Assembly (NCBI RefSeq): GCF_002964785.1
Contig: NZ_PQCC01000018.1
Location: 372,001 to 436,000 of the forward strand
Length of the DNA: 64,000 nt
DNA from: Pseudoalteromonas sp. T1lg48
GTDB lineage: Bacteria > Pseudomonadota > Gammaproteobacteria > Enterobacterales > Alteromonadaceae
Direction: 5' to 3'
Part shown: piece after piece, positions 8,828-17,558 of the stretch
How positions within the stretch are numbered: position 1 is the stretch's first letter
Layout of the letters: each line of letters opens with the position of its first letter
Made by a program: the position numbers and the translations under genes
The notes under the pieces: model-generated
What the model was told of the DNA's origin: nothing
The model's database searches: none
What the model saw: only the letters and a program-made list of their open reading frames with translations

Positions 8828-11110
8828 ATGACTCAACAGTTATCTGTTAGCAAACGCGATGGACGTAAGGAAGCGTTGGATTTAGATAAAATTCATCGTG
8901 TCATTACTTGGGCTGCCGAAGGGCTCAATAATGTATCTGTATCTCAGGTAGAACTTAAGTCCCATATTCAATTCTATGACGGCATTCGCACCGAAGATAT
9001 TCACGAAACGATTATCAAGTCGGCGGCGGATTTGATCTCAAAAGATACGCCTGACTATCAGTATTTGGCAGCGCGTCTGGCTATTTTCCATCTGCGTAAA
9101 AAAGCCTATGGCCGTTTTGAGCCACCTAAGCTGTATGATCATGTTGTTAAGCTCGTTGAAGATAAGCGTTACGACCAGCATTTACTTACCGACTACACTC
9201 AGTCTGAATTTGAGCAGATGGATCAGTTTATCGACCATAGCCGCGATTTAAACTTCAGCTATGCCGCCGTTAAGCAGCTAGAAGGTAAGTACCTGGTACA
9301 AAACCGCGTCACCGGCGATATCTATGAAAGCGCGCAGTTCCTGTATATGTTGGTAGCGGCCAGCCTATTCTCGGATTACCCAAAAGAAACGCGTCTTGAT
9401 TATGTGAAGCGTTTTTACGACGCTGTTTCTCAATTTAAGATCTCACTACCAACGCCTATTATGTCTGGCGTACGGACGCCGACGCGTCAGTTTAGCTCGT
9501 GCGTCCTAATCGAATGTGCCGACAGCCTAGACTCGATTAACGCCACCTCTTCGGCGATCGTTAAATACGTATCGCAACGCGCGGGTATCGGTATCAATGC
9601 CGGTCGTATTCGCGCCTTAGGCAGCCCAATTCGCAATGGTGAAGCATATCACACCGGTTGTGTGCCATTTTATAAGCACTTCCAAACCGCGGTTAAAAGC
9701 TGCTCACAGGGCGGTGTGCGTGGTGGTGCCGCTACCCTGTTCTACCCACTTTGGCACCTAGAGGTTGAAAACCTGCTGGTACTTAAGAATAACCGGGGTG
9801 TTGAAGACAACCGTGTTCGTCATCTCGATTACGGTGTGCAGTTTAACAAGCTGATGTATACCCGTTTGATCAAAGACGGTTTCATTACCCTGTTTAGTCC
9901 CTCAGATGTACCGGGTTTGTATGATGCCTTCTTCGAAGATCAGGAACTGTTCGAGCAGCTTTATGTGAAATACGAGCAGGACGAGTCGATTCGTAAGAAG
10001 CGCATTAAGGCCGTTGAACTGTTCTCAATGTTCTTGCAAGAACGAGCCAGCACAGGTCGTATTTACCTGCAAAACGTTGACCACTGTAACACCCATAGCC
10101 CGTTTGATGCCAAGGTAGCGCCGATCCGTCAGTCTAACCTGTGCCTGGAAATAGCCCTACCTACCAAGCCGTTAAACGATGTTAACGACGACAGCGGTGA
10201 AATTGCACTGTGTACCTTGTCGGCCTTCAACCTAGGTGCCATCAAGTCACTGGATGAGCTTGAAGAACTTGCCGAGCTGGCGGTACGCGCCCTTGATAAT
10301 CTATTAGATTACCAAGAGTACCCGGTACCGGCCGCCTTCAATGCCACCATGGGCCGTCGTACCCTGGGTGTGGGCGTGATTAACTTTGCCTATTACCTTG
10401 CTAAAAACGGCAAGCGTTATTCAGACGGCAGCGCTAATGCTCTTACACATAAAACCTTTGAAGCGATTCAGTACTATCTGATGAAAGCATCAAACGAGTT
10501 GGCCAAAGAAAAAGGCGCCTGTCCTAAGTTTAACGAGACCACTTATGCGCAGGGTATTATGCCTATCGATACCTATAAGAAGGATCTTGATAGCGTCTGT
10601 GATGAACCGCTGCACCTGGATTGGGATGGCCTGCGCGAGAGCATTAAAGCTTATGGTATGCGCAACTCGACGCTGTCTGCACTTATGCCGTCGGAAACCT
10701 CGTCGCAAATTTCTAACGCGACTAACGGTATTGAACCACCGCGCGGCCATATCAGCGTTAAGGCGTCTAAAGACGGTATCCTTAAGCAGGTTGTGCCCGA
10801 GTATGAGCGCCTGAAAGATCAATACGAGTTGCTGTGGGACATTCCATCGAACGATGGCTACCTGCAACTAGTGGGCATTATGCAAAAATTCGTTGACCAG
10901 ACGATTTCGGCCAACACCAATTATGATCCGAACAAGTTCGAAGGCGGCAAGGTGCCGATGAAGCTCTTGCTCAAAGATCTACTCACCGCCTACAAACTGG
11001 GTGTGAAGACCCTGTACTATCACAATACCCGTGATGGCGCAGCCGACGCCCAAGACGAGTTTAAGCCCCAGGCCGATGATGGCTGTGAAGGCGGCGCTTG
11101 TAAGATATAA
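8828..11110 (+). CDS. nrdA: Ribonucleoside-diphosphate reductase class Ia, alpha subunit
   Basis: The 760-residue large subunit reduces ribonucleoside diphosphates to deoxy forms, with NrdB providing the radical. The N-terminal ATP-cone (from SVSKRDGRKEALDLDKIHR) is the activity-control domain. Active-site cysteines are visible in FSSCVLIECADS and SNLCLEIALP, and the C-terminal redox pair is in DGCEGGACKI, all as in E. coli NrdA. The length matches the E. coli protein (761). nrdB follows after 67 bases with an intergenic hairpin. Two pairs of NrdR boxes upstream indicate dATP-responsive repression. Confidence 0.98.
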   Translation: MTQQLSVSKRDGRKEALDLDKIHRVITWAAEGLNNVSVSQVELKSHIQFYDGIRTEDIHETIIKSAADLISKDTPDYQYLAARLAIFHLRKKAYGRFEPPKLYDHVVKLVEDKRYDQHLLTDYTQSEFEQMDQFIDHSRDLNFSYAAVKQLEGKYLVQNRVTGDIYESAQFLYMLVAASLFSDYPKETRLDYVKRFYDAVSQFKISLPTPIMSGVRTPTRQFSSCVLIECADSLDSINATSSAIVKYVSQRAGIGINAGRIRALGSPIRNGEAYHTGCVPFYKHFQTAVKSCSQGGVRGGAATLFYPLWHLEVENLLVLKNNRGVEDNRVRHLDYGVQFNKLMYTRLIKDGFITLFSPSDVPGLYDAFFEDQELFEQLYVKYEQDESIRKKRIKAVELFSMFLQERASTGRIYLQNVDHCNTHSPFDAKVAPIRQSNLCLEIALPTKPLNDVNDDSGEIALCTLSAFNLGAIKSLDELEELAELAVRALDNLLDYQEYPVPAAFNATMGRRTLGVGVINFAYYLAKNGKRYSDGSANALTHKTFEAIQYYLMKASNELAKEKGACPKFNETTYAQGIMPIDTYKKDLDSVCDEPLHLDWDGLRESIKAYGMRNSTLSALMPSETSSQISNATNGIEPPRGHISVKASKDGILKQVVPEYERLKDQYELLWDIPSNDGYLQLVGIMQKFVDQTISANTNYDPNKFEGGKVPMKLLLKDLLTAYKLGVKTLYYHNTRDGAADAQDEFKPQADDGCEGGACKI

Positions 11111-11115
11111 TAATT

Positions 11116-11143
11116 AAGCGGGCGGCTTTCTAGCCGCTTCGCT
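11116..11143 (+). other. Hairpin between nrdA and nrdB
   Basis: AAGCG-G-GCGGC, loop TTTCTA, then GCCGC-TT-CGCTT forms a bulged stem directly after the nrdA stop. It lacks a clean U run, so a processing or partial-termination role that adjusts the nrdA:nrdB ratio is possible but unproven. Confidence 0.4.
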
Positions 11144-11177
11144 TTGTTGTTCGACCCTGATTTGAGATCCCACGACT

Positions 11178-12308
11178 ATGTCATACTCCACCTTTAGCCG
11201 TAATCGTAATGACCAATTAAAAGAACCTATGTTCTTTGGACAAACGGTGAACGTATCGCGCTATGACCAGCAAAAATACCCTATTTTCGAAAAGCTAATC
11301 GAAAAGCAACTGTCTTTCTTTTGGCGCCCTGAGGAAGTGGATGTCAGCAAAGACCGCGTTGACTTTCAATCTCTGCCCGAGCATGAGCGTCATATCTTCT
11401 TGAGCAACCTGAAGTACCAGACTTTGCTCGACAGTGTGCAAGGCCGTTCACCGAACGTGGCCCTGCTGCCCATCGTTTCTCTACCTGAGCTAGAAACCTG
11501 GATTGAAACCTGGGCCTTTAGTGAAACCATTCACAGTCGCTCGTACACCCATATTATTCGTAACGTAACCCAATCTCCGGAAGTCATTTTCGACGATATC
11601 GTCACCAATGATAAAATCAACGAGCGCGCAGAAGAAGTAACCCGTTATTATGACGACCTTATTCATCTAACGTCGCTTTATAACCTCTATGGCGAAGGTC
11701 AACACACGGTCAATGGCGAGGTGATTGATGTCTCCTTGTACGAACTGAAAAAGCGTTTGTACCTGGCCATAATGTCGGTGAATATCCTCGAAGCGATCCG
11801 TTTTTATGTGTCCTTTGCCTGCTCCTTCGCCTTTGCCGAGCGCGAATTGATGGAAGGCAATGCTAAAATCATCAAGTTGATCGCTCGTGACGAAGCCCTG
11901 CATCTGTCGGGTACTCAGCATATGCTCAACATTATGCAAGAAGGCAAGGACGACCCACAAATGGCCGAAATAGCAGCCGAATGCCGCGAGCAAGCCATTC
12001 AAATGTTCGTCGATGCCGCCGAGCAGGAAAAGGAATGGGCCGAATACCTGTTTAAAGACGGTTCCATGATAGGTCTGAATAAGGACATTCTGTGCCAATA
12101 CGTGGAATACATCACTAATGTGCGCATGAGCGCGGTAGGTCTGCCGGCTAAGTTTGCTACTCAGAGTAACCCTATTCCGTGGATCAACTCTTGGTTGGTG
12201 TCTGATAACGTTCAGGTCGCACCACAAGAGGCAGAGATAAGCTCTTACCTAGTCGGTCAAATCGACTCCGAGGTGGATGCCAACGACTTTGGCGACTTCG
12301 ACCTGTAA
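11178..12308 (+). CDS. nrdB: Ribonucleoside-diphosphate reductase class Ia, beta subunit
   Basis: The 376-residue small subunit carries the diiron-tyrosyl radical cofactor that starts catalysis in NrdA. The radical tyrosine lies in [14 protein letters not shown] (equivalent to E. coli Tyr122). Iron ligands are visible in the [11 protein letters not shown] helix and in [14 protein letters not shown]. Length equals E. coli NrdB. It is cotranscribed with nrdA and followed by the small ferredoxin that maintains its cofactor. Confidence 0.98.
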   Translation: MSYSTFSRNRNDQLKEPMFFGQTVNVSRYDQQKYPIFEKLIEKQLSFFWRPEEVDVSKDRVDFQSLPEHERHIFLSNLKYQTLLDSVQGRSPNVALLPIVSLPELETWIETWAFSETIHSRSYTHIIRNVTQSPEVIFDDIVTNDKINERAEEVTRYYDDLIHLTSLYNLYGEGQHTVNGEVIDVSLYELKKRLYLAIMSVNILEAIRFYVSFACSFAFAERELMEGNAKIIKLIARDEALHLSGTQHMLNIMQEGKDDPQMAEIAAECREQAIQMFVDAAEQEKEWAEYLFKDGSMIGLNKDILCQYVEYITNVRMSAVGLPAKFATQSNPIPWINSWLVSDNVQVAPQEAEISSYLVGQIDSEVDANDFGDFDL

Positions 12309-12357
12309 ACATATCAGGGCTCGTTTTGAGCCCACTTTTCCTCATACCAATAAGCCC

Positions 12358-12630
12358 GTGTGCAAAACAACAGCCTCAAACATTATCTTTAACGGCAAAA
12401 CGCTCAGTCACAGCGCGGATAGCCCGTCTATCCTGCACAGCCTGGAGCGCCAAGGTGAAACCCCTGCCTACCAGTGCCGCGAGGGTTTTTGTGGTGCCTG
12501 TCGCGCGACCCTAAAACAAGGCGCAGTCCAATATAGCCATGAGCCTTTAGCCTTTGTTCGCGATGGCGAAATTCTGCTGTGTTGCAGCACGCCCGATGGC
12601 GATGTGGTTATTTCCAGCGACGACTTATAG
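12358..12630 (+). CDS. yfaE: YfaE-type 2Fe-2S ferredoxin for NrdB cofactor maintenance
   Basis: A ~90-residue plant-type ferredoxin. The cluster motif CREGFCGACR gives three cysteines (Cx4Cx2C) and the fourth lies in EILLCCSTPDGD. In E. coli YfaE reduces the NrdB diiron site to restore the tyrosyl radical. The open frame extends back into nrdB (12277), but the family length and N-terminal strand favour the GTG at 12358; no strong ribosome site supports any start, so the N-terminus is uncertain. Its place right after nrdB matches E. coli. Confidence 0.88.
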   Translation: MCKTTASNIIFNGKTLSHSADSPSILHSLERQGETPAYQCREGFCGACRATLKQGAVQYSHEPLAFVRDGEILLCCSTPDGDVVISSDDL

Positions 12631-12662
12631 CAAAAATAAACCTCATTATATTAAACCGGGCT

Positions 12663-13187
12663 TTATGGCCAACTGATCTGCACTTGCGAGCTCACATAGC
12701 AATCCGCGGTAGTGATACTGAGCTGATCACGGTCAACACACACATCCCAATGTAAAGAGCGCGCTAAGACCACTTCTAAGGCATTCACAAAGGCCGATTC
12801 CAAGGCAATAATTTCAGCACTACCATGACTTAATTGCCAGGCACTGAGCTCATCGGAAATGGGAATGGTGGTGATCACATACAGGGTTTGAGCACGGTTA
12901 AAAATCTTCGTTAATTCATCGCAATTGTCATTAAAAACCTCAATGACCAGTTCATAATCGTCATGGAGATCATAGGCGACAATATCGACTTGCGGTTTTT
13001 GCTTGCTCTCACACAACACCAGATCATGGCGATAAGCGAATAAGCAAAAGCCGATTAAACGCAGAATAAAATGGTCAAGCAGTTCTTCGTCTCTGCGTGC
13101 AGTAGTAAAGTGCTCGTTAAGCTGACAATGATGGACATTGTCGACAATCGCAAAATGAGCTTTAAATACCCGTCCTCTGTCGCTCAT
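12663..13187 (-). CDS. yaeQ: YaeQ family protein
   Basis: A 174-residue protein similar in length and pattern to YaeQ: an N-terminal VFKAHFAIVD strand, a helical LLDHFILRLIGFCLFAY stretch, the central VDIVAYDLHDDYELVIEV core and a C-terminal tryptophan-bearing strand. YaeQ proteins have a PD-(D/E)XK nuclease-like fold and unclear function; early links to transcription elongation were not upheld, as far as I recall. The gene is divergent from znuD, and one of the two Zur-like palindromes (13256-13278) lies within 70-90 bases of its start, so zinc control of this gene is possible. The ATG at 13187 has no obvious ribosome site. Confidence 0.75.
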   Translation of the reverse strand: MSDRGRVFKAHFAIVDNVHHCQLNEHFTTARRDEELLDHFILRLIGFCLFAYRHDLVLCESKQKPQVDIVAYDLHDDYELVIEVFNDNCDELTKIFNRAQTLYVITTIPISDELSAWQLSHGSAEIIALESAFVNALEVVLARSLHWDVCVDRDQLSITTADCYVSSQVQISWP

Positions 13188-13255
13188 GATAAAGCTGCTT
13201 ACGCTGGCTACTCAATAGCAATAAGTATAGTGTAATCTTCGTCATTCATTTTTTA

Positions 13256-13278
13256 ATTAAGTTATACTATAACATTAT
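13256..13278 (+). promoter_or_regulatory. Zur-box-like palindrome 1
   Basis: The core GTTATACTATAAC is a perfect 13-base palindrome centred on 13267. It matches the gammaproteobacterial Zur operator core (GTTATAnTATAAC). It lies between yaeQ and znuD, 60-80 bases before znuD. Confidence 0.7.
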
Positions 13279-13294
13279 TGTGCTGCATTATTTT

Positions 13295-13317
13295 ATAATG
13301 TTATAGTATCACCATTG
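13295..13317 (+). promoter_or_regulatory. Zur-box-like palindrome 2
   Basis: ATGTTATAGTATCACCATTG, centred on 13306, closely resembles the E. coli znu operator (ATGTTATAATATCAC-type). It overlaps a TATAAT at 13294-13299 that would serve as a -10 element, so bound Zur would block transcription of the receptor gene. Confidence 0.7.
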
Positions 13318-13337
13318 TTAGTTAACGGATTTTAATT

Positions 13338-15713
13338 ATGTTTAAACCAGCCGCATTATCCTGTGCCATCGCCGCCCTACTAGGCTCGGCGAATGCCTTC
13401 GCTGGCACTGTTTCTGGCCGCATCATCGACGAGCAACAGCAACCCTTAAGTGACGTGGTCATTCACTACCATGGTAAGCAACATAGTGTACGCAGCGACC
13501 TGCAAGGCCGTTTCACCATCGAGTTAGACCAAGCCGGACAATTACATTTCAGCAAAGAAAACTACATAGATAAACACCTGGACGTTAGCAGCGATACGCA
13601 GCAACTGGATATCATGCTCAGTGCTGCTGCGATTGAAACCGTGGTGATCTACGCATCCGGTTTAGACAAAAACAACCTCGACATGGTGTCGCCTGTTTCC
13701 GTGCTCAGCGGCGATGAACTGCGCGATCGCGCACAACCGACCTTAGGCGAAACACTCAAAGGCTTGCCGGGCATTAATGCCAGCTATTTTGGCCCTGTGT
13801 CATCCAGCCCTGTGATCCGAGGCTTAGACGGCCCACGAGTTAAAATCACTCAAAACGGCCTGGACAGTGGTGATGCTTCTCGGGTCGGACCGGATCATGC
13901 AGTGGCCACCGAGTCCATCGTGGCCGAACAGATCGAGGTATTACGAGGCCCGGCCACTCTACTGTATGGTTCAGGTGCCATCGGTGGTGTGGTCAATGTG
14001 GTCGATAACCGCATTCCTACGGATCGCATCAACGGCTATCAAGGTGCGGCAGAATACAGCCATGACACGGTTTCCAACACCAACACCTATGCCGGTAAAT
14101 TCACCTCAGGTTATGATGGCTTTAATTTCCATGTCGATGGCAGCGATCGCGTTGGCCATGACTACGAGACGCCAACCTTCACCCTTGAAGAAGATGGCGA
14201 ACTAGAGCGCCATGACACGGTTGCCAACACCTTTATCGACAGCGCCACCGTTAATATCGGTAGCAGCTATGTCAGCGAGCACTGGACCCTAGGCCTTTCC
14301 TACGGGACCATAGAGAGTGACTACGGTGTTCCCGCCCATGCCCATGATCACGGCCACGAAGACGAGCACGCCCATGAAGGTGAGCTTGATGGCCATGATG
14401 AAGGGGAGCATGAAGGCGAAGAAAGAGTATTTGCCCGCATGCAGCAAGATCGTTGGCAGGCCCTGGCTAGCTATTCCTTCCATGACAGCTTTGTTGAAGC
14501 CCTGACCCTTCGTGCCGGATACAGCGATTATGAGCATGGCGAAATCGAAGGCGCAGATGTAGGCACACTTTTTAGCAATACCAGCCGTGAAGCACGACTA
14601 AATGCCAAACATCGCCTTGGTCTGTGGCATGGTACCCTTGGCTATCATTACAGTGATTCCGATTATCGCGCCGATGGTGAAGAAGCTTTCACTCCAGCAA
14701 CAAAAACCAAGGTGCACGCCCTATATCTATTGGAAGAGCGCGAATTTGCACGCTGGACTCTGGAATTGGGTGCGCGTATCGAAGATTATCAGTTAGACAG
14801 TGAGATAAGTGACGAAGCCGGCCATCACGACCATGAAGAAGAAGTGGGCCATGAAGAGTCAACGACCACCTATGAGTACAGCGACACCAACTTAAGCCTG
14901 TCACTTGGTGGTATTTGGAATTACCAGGATGGTTACGCTCTGGCATTAAGCCTATCGCGTTCAGAGCGGGCACCTTTAACCGGTGAGCTCCTTGCCAACG
15001 GCACCCATATTGCGACCGGCACCTATGAGCTGGGTCTGGCCTATCACATTGAAGATGGCGAAGCCCATTTTAAAGGCGATGATATCGCCCAAGAAACCGC
15101 GACCAATATCGATTTTAGCTGGCGTAAGTTTGTTGGCGACTTTGGTTTTAACTTCAGCGCATTCTACAACGATGTAGACAATTTCTATTATCAGGAAAAT
15201 ACTGGGCTAGTGTTCGACCATGACGGTGGATTTATCGACGCAGCTCTCGCCGATGACGATGCCCTTGCCGTGTATCAGTATCGCAGTGGTGATGCCGAGC
15301 TATATGGTTTTGAATTCGATGCCCACTATGCCTTATCGGCAAACTGGCAAATCAAGGGTTTTGCCGACTCGGTTACAGCCAAACTCAAAGATGGCGACCA
15401 CCTGCCACGTATCCCGGCGGCAAAAATCGGCTCCCAGTTAAGTTATCAATTTGAGGATTGGGACTTCGCTCTGGTAGCTACACATTACCTGAAACAAAAC
15501 GACATCAGTGCGTTCGAAACTGAAACCGATGCTTACACCTTGGTCGACTTTAAGGTGAACTATAACTTTAGCCTTGGCCAGTTCGATGGTGTGGCCTATT
15601 TACAAGCACAAAACCTCGGAGATGAGCTCGGCTTTGTGCATACGTCCTTTATCAAGGATGAGGCCCCTTTACCCGGGCGCAACTTCCGCCTAGGGATCAG
15701 AGCCTACTTCTAA
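13338..15713 (+). CDS. znuD: ZnuD-type TonB-dependent outer-membrane zinc receptor
   Basis: A 791-residue outer-membrane receptor. It has a signal peptide ending near ANAFA, a carboxypeptidase-regulatory-like domain (residues ~24-95), a plug with QPTLGETLKGLPGINAS and VIRGLDGPRVKI, and a beta-barrel ending in a terminal aromatic (RAYF). Two His/Glu/Asp-rich loops, around PAHAHDHGHEDEHAHEGE (about residue 333) and EAGHHDHEEEVGHEE (about 494), are hallmarks of the ZnuD family, where they capture Zn2+. The plug and the PAHAHDH loop resemble meningococcal ZnuD. Two Zur-box-like sites lie upstream. It would pass zinc into the periplasm with TonB energy. No znuABC genes are in the window. Confidence 0.9.
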   Translation: MFKPAALSCAIAALLGSANAFAGTVSGRIIDEQQQPLSDVVIHYHGKQHSVRSDLQGRFTIELDQAGQLHFSKENYIDKHLDVSSDTQQLDIMLSAAAIETVVIYASGLDKNNLDMVSPVSVLSGDELRDRAQPTLGETLKGLPGINASYFGPVSSSPVIRGLDGPRVKITQNGLDSGDASRVGPDHAVATESIVAEQIEVLRGPATLLYGSGAIGGVVNVVDNRIPTDRINGYQGAAEYSHDTVSNTNTYAGKFTSGYDGFNFHVDGSDRVGHDYETPTFTLEEDGELERHDTVANTFIDSATVNIGSSYVSEHWTLGLSYGTIESDYGVPAHAHDHGHEDEHAHEGELDGHDEGEHEGEERVFARMQQDRWQALASYSFHDSFVEALTLRAGYSDYEHGEIEGADVGTLFSNTSREARLNAKHRLGLWHGTLGYHYSDSDYRADGEEAFTPATKTKVHALYLLEEREFARWTLELGARIEDYQLDSEISDEAGHHDHEEEVGHEESTTTYEYSDTNLSLSLGGIWNYQDGYALALSLSRSERAPLTGELLANGTHIATGTYELGLAYHIEDGEAHFKGDDIAQETATNIDFSWRKFVGDFGFNFSAFYNDVDNFYYQENTGLVFDHDGGFIDAALADDDALAVYQYRSGDAELYGFEFDAHYALSANWQIKGFADSVTAKLKDGDHLPRIPAAKIGSQLSYQFEDWDFALVATHYLKQNDISAFETETDAYTLVDFKVNYNFSLGQFDGVAYLQAQNLGDELGFVHTSFIKDEAPLPGRNFRLGIRAYF

Positions 15714-15753
15714 CTAGGCTCACCACCGTTAAAAGCGGATGGTATAAGCGTAA

Positions 15754-15790
15754 CAACAAAAAGGCCCTGTCGAAACAGGGCCTTTTTATT
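15754..15790. terminator. Bidirectional terminator between znuD and the DUF3466 gene
   Basis: AAGGCCCTGT-CGAA-ACAGGGCCTT is a perfect 10-bp stem at 15761-15784 with an A run on the left and a T run on the right. It lies between convergent genes and can end both. Confidence 0.9.
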
Positions 15791-15801
15791 TATGATGCTG
15801 A

Positions 15802-17547
15802 TTACTTGAAGCGGCGTCTCAGTGCCAATAAAGGTAGAGTCAATAGGGCCAACCAGCCGAGCGAGCCGCTTTGGCGCTCATAGGTATCAGCCGCTTCCGG
15901 CGGACATTCTTCAATTTCGCCACCGGCAATCGGGCTTAGTTTCACCGGCGTGGCCACACTTTCATACAGTACCTTACCCGAATCATCCACTTCGACTTCA
16001 CCACGAGCATTCAGCTTTTCTTTGGTTTTAGTGGCAACACCGTAGATGATGCCGTCATCATCGATGGCGGTGGCTTCAGCAAAGTTATAAGGGTAGTTAC
16101 TTTCGCCATCGATATCATAACAAGGCAATAGGTCATTGATATTGGCAATCTTGTCATCACCCACACTATAGATAAAGCCTTCACGACGACGACTGGTTGA
16201 GTTCACAACATCAACTTCACCTTCCCCTATAATCACGCCATTGGCATTGATGGCACGGGCTACCGAGCTGGAGCTAACAAAGTAATCACTTGGGAACACC
16301 GTTTGACCCGTATTGATATCATGGTAGAAGAACTTGGTCGTGGCACGCCCTTCAATGCGTTTAGAACCAAACCCGGTAATGATCCCTTCGTCATTGATGG
16401 CTACTGCTTTACCGTCGAACCAATCATCTTTCTGATCTAATAGCTCTATTACCTCACCATCTTTAAACAATACCGGTAAGGTACTAATTCTATCTTCATT
16501 ATCGTATTTTCGTACATGAGAATAACCGACGGCAATACCTTGGCTATTTACCGCTAAGGCCATAGAAACAAACGCATTGTCATCATCTTCTTTAGGTACC
16601 AAGCCGAGGCCAAGCTCCTTGGTTTCAACCGTGTTCAAATCGGCATCCAGCGTCCAAATTACTGCTCTGCGGTCATACATACCATTAAGAGTGTTACCTG
16701 ACGCTACATTCTCCAGACGCCATACACACACGGCAATGGGCTCGTCTTCACCATCGCAACGATCATCGTAGTCTTCCTGGCGATCAGCGGGGACACCGAT
16801 AGAAGAACTACCAACCACATAGTAACCCCCATCCGGGCGTTGCACTATGTCGGAAGCCGTACTGGTGCCACCGTAAAGGTCCGAGATGGGTTGTAACGTG
16901 CGTACTTCGCCACTAGGTGAAACTACCACACCACGCGAGCGATAATCTCGAACAAAGAAGGTTTCCGGCTCGTCTTCACCCTGAGGCGTAAACTCGATTT
17001 TTTCATAAGGTGCCGAGCCACTGCCGACACGCACACCATCTTCGCTAATAGCATTATATAAATTACTAACACTGCGGGTATAGCCATCGTAATCAGTAGA
17101 AGGCTGATCCAGTAATACCTGCTCAACCGCCGGGCTCGGAGTAAAATTTACCGCAACCACATCGGCAAGCTTCTGCCAATTCTCATCGCCATTGGCATTT
17201 GCCAAAAAGTTCAGCATAAAAGTTAAGGCATCGGCGTTTAAATCACCCGCAGCGATATCATCCAGGGTAAAAGTAATTTCCTTGTCAATAGCATCGAATT
17301 CACGTTTTTCCCAGTTGTCATAGGCGCGCGTAATCGCGCTCTCGGTAAAATCAATATAACTAACGTCGATGGGGAGATTATAAAGACCACGGGCCTGGCC
17401 GATAACTTCGCCGTTATTATTGGCATCAACAATGTAGTGGTGTTTTGCACTCGCCAAGGTACTGAGTTCTTCTAGTTGATATACCGCGGCTTGCGCGCTG
17501 GCACTGAGGCCGGCAACTATGCTCAATGCAACTAAGGATTTTTTCAT
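15802..17547 (-). CDS. DUF3466 family exported protein with C-terminal sorting signal
   Basis: A 581-residue protein of unknown function. The chosen ATG at 17547 has AGGGA upstream and begins a clean signal peptide (MKKSLVALSIVAGLSASAQA); the longer frame starting at 17592 would bury it. The body has repeated segments of the kind GxAxAINxxGxxxGxG (AVNSQGIAVGYS, AINDEGIITGFG, AINANGVIIGEG, AIDDDGIIYGVA), which suggest a beta-propeller-like repeat protein. The C-terminus has SGSLGWLALLTLPLLA followed by RRR: a short motif, one hydrophobic span and a basic tail, as in GlyGly-CTERM/rhombosortase substrates. It follows uup by 11 bases, an association I recall from Shewanella and Pseudoalteromonas. 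Confidence 0.8.
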   Translation of the reverse strand: MKKSLVALSIVAGLSASAQAAVYQLEELSTLASAKHHYIVDANNNGEVIGQARGLYNLPIDVSYIDFTESAITRAYDNWEKREFDAIDKEITFTLDDIAAGDLNADALTFMLNFLANANGDENWQKLADVVAVNFTPSPAVEQVLLDQPSTDYDGYTRSVSNLYNAISEDGVRVGSGSAPYEKIEFTPQGEDEPETFFVRDYRSRGVVVSPSGEVRTLQPISDLYGGTSTASDIVQRPDGGYYVVGSSSIGVPADRQEDYDDRCDGEDEPIAVCVWRLENVASGNTLNGMYDRRAVIWTLDADLNTVETKELGLGLVPKEDDDNAFVSMALAVNSQGIAVGYSHVRKYDNEDRISTLPVLFKDGEVIELLDQKDDWFDGKAVAINDEGIITGFGSKRIEGRATTKFFYHDINTGQTVFPSDYFVSSSSVARAINANGVIIGEGEVDVVNSTSRRREGFIYSVGDDKIANINDLLPCYDIDGESNYPYNFAEATAIDDDGIIYGVATKTKEKLNARGEVEVDDSGKVLYESVATPVKLSPIAGGEIEECPPEAADTYERQSGSLGWLALLTLPLLALRRRFK

Positions 17548-17558
17548 CTTCTTCCCTA

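Noticed and set aside
11667..12227. 186-residue minus-strand frame inside nrdB
   Set aside because: Antisense shadow of a conserved gene; no ribosome site.
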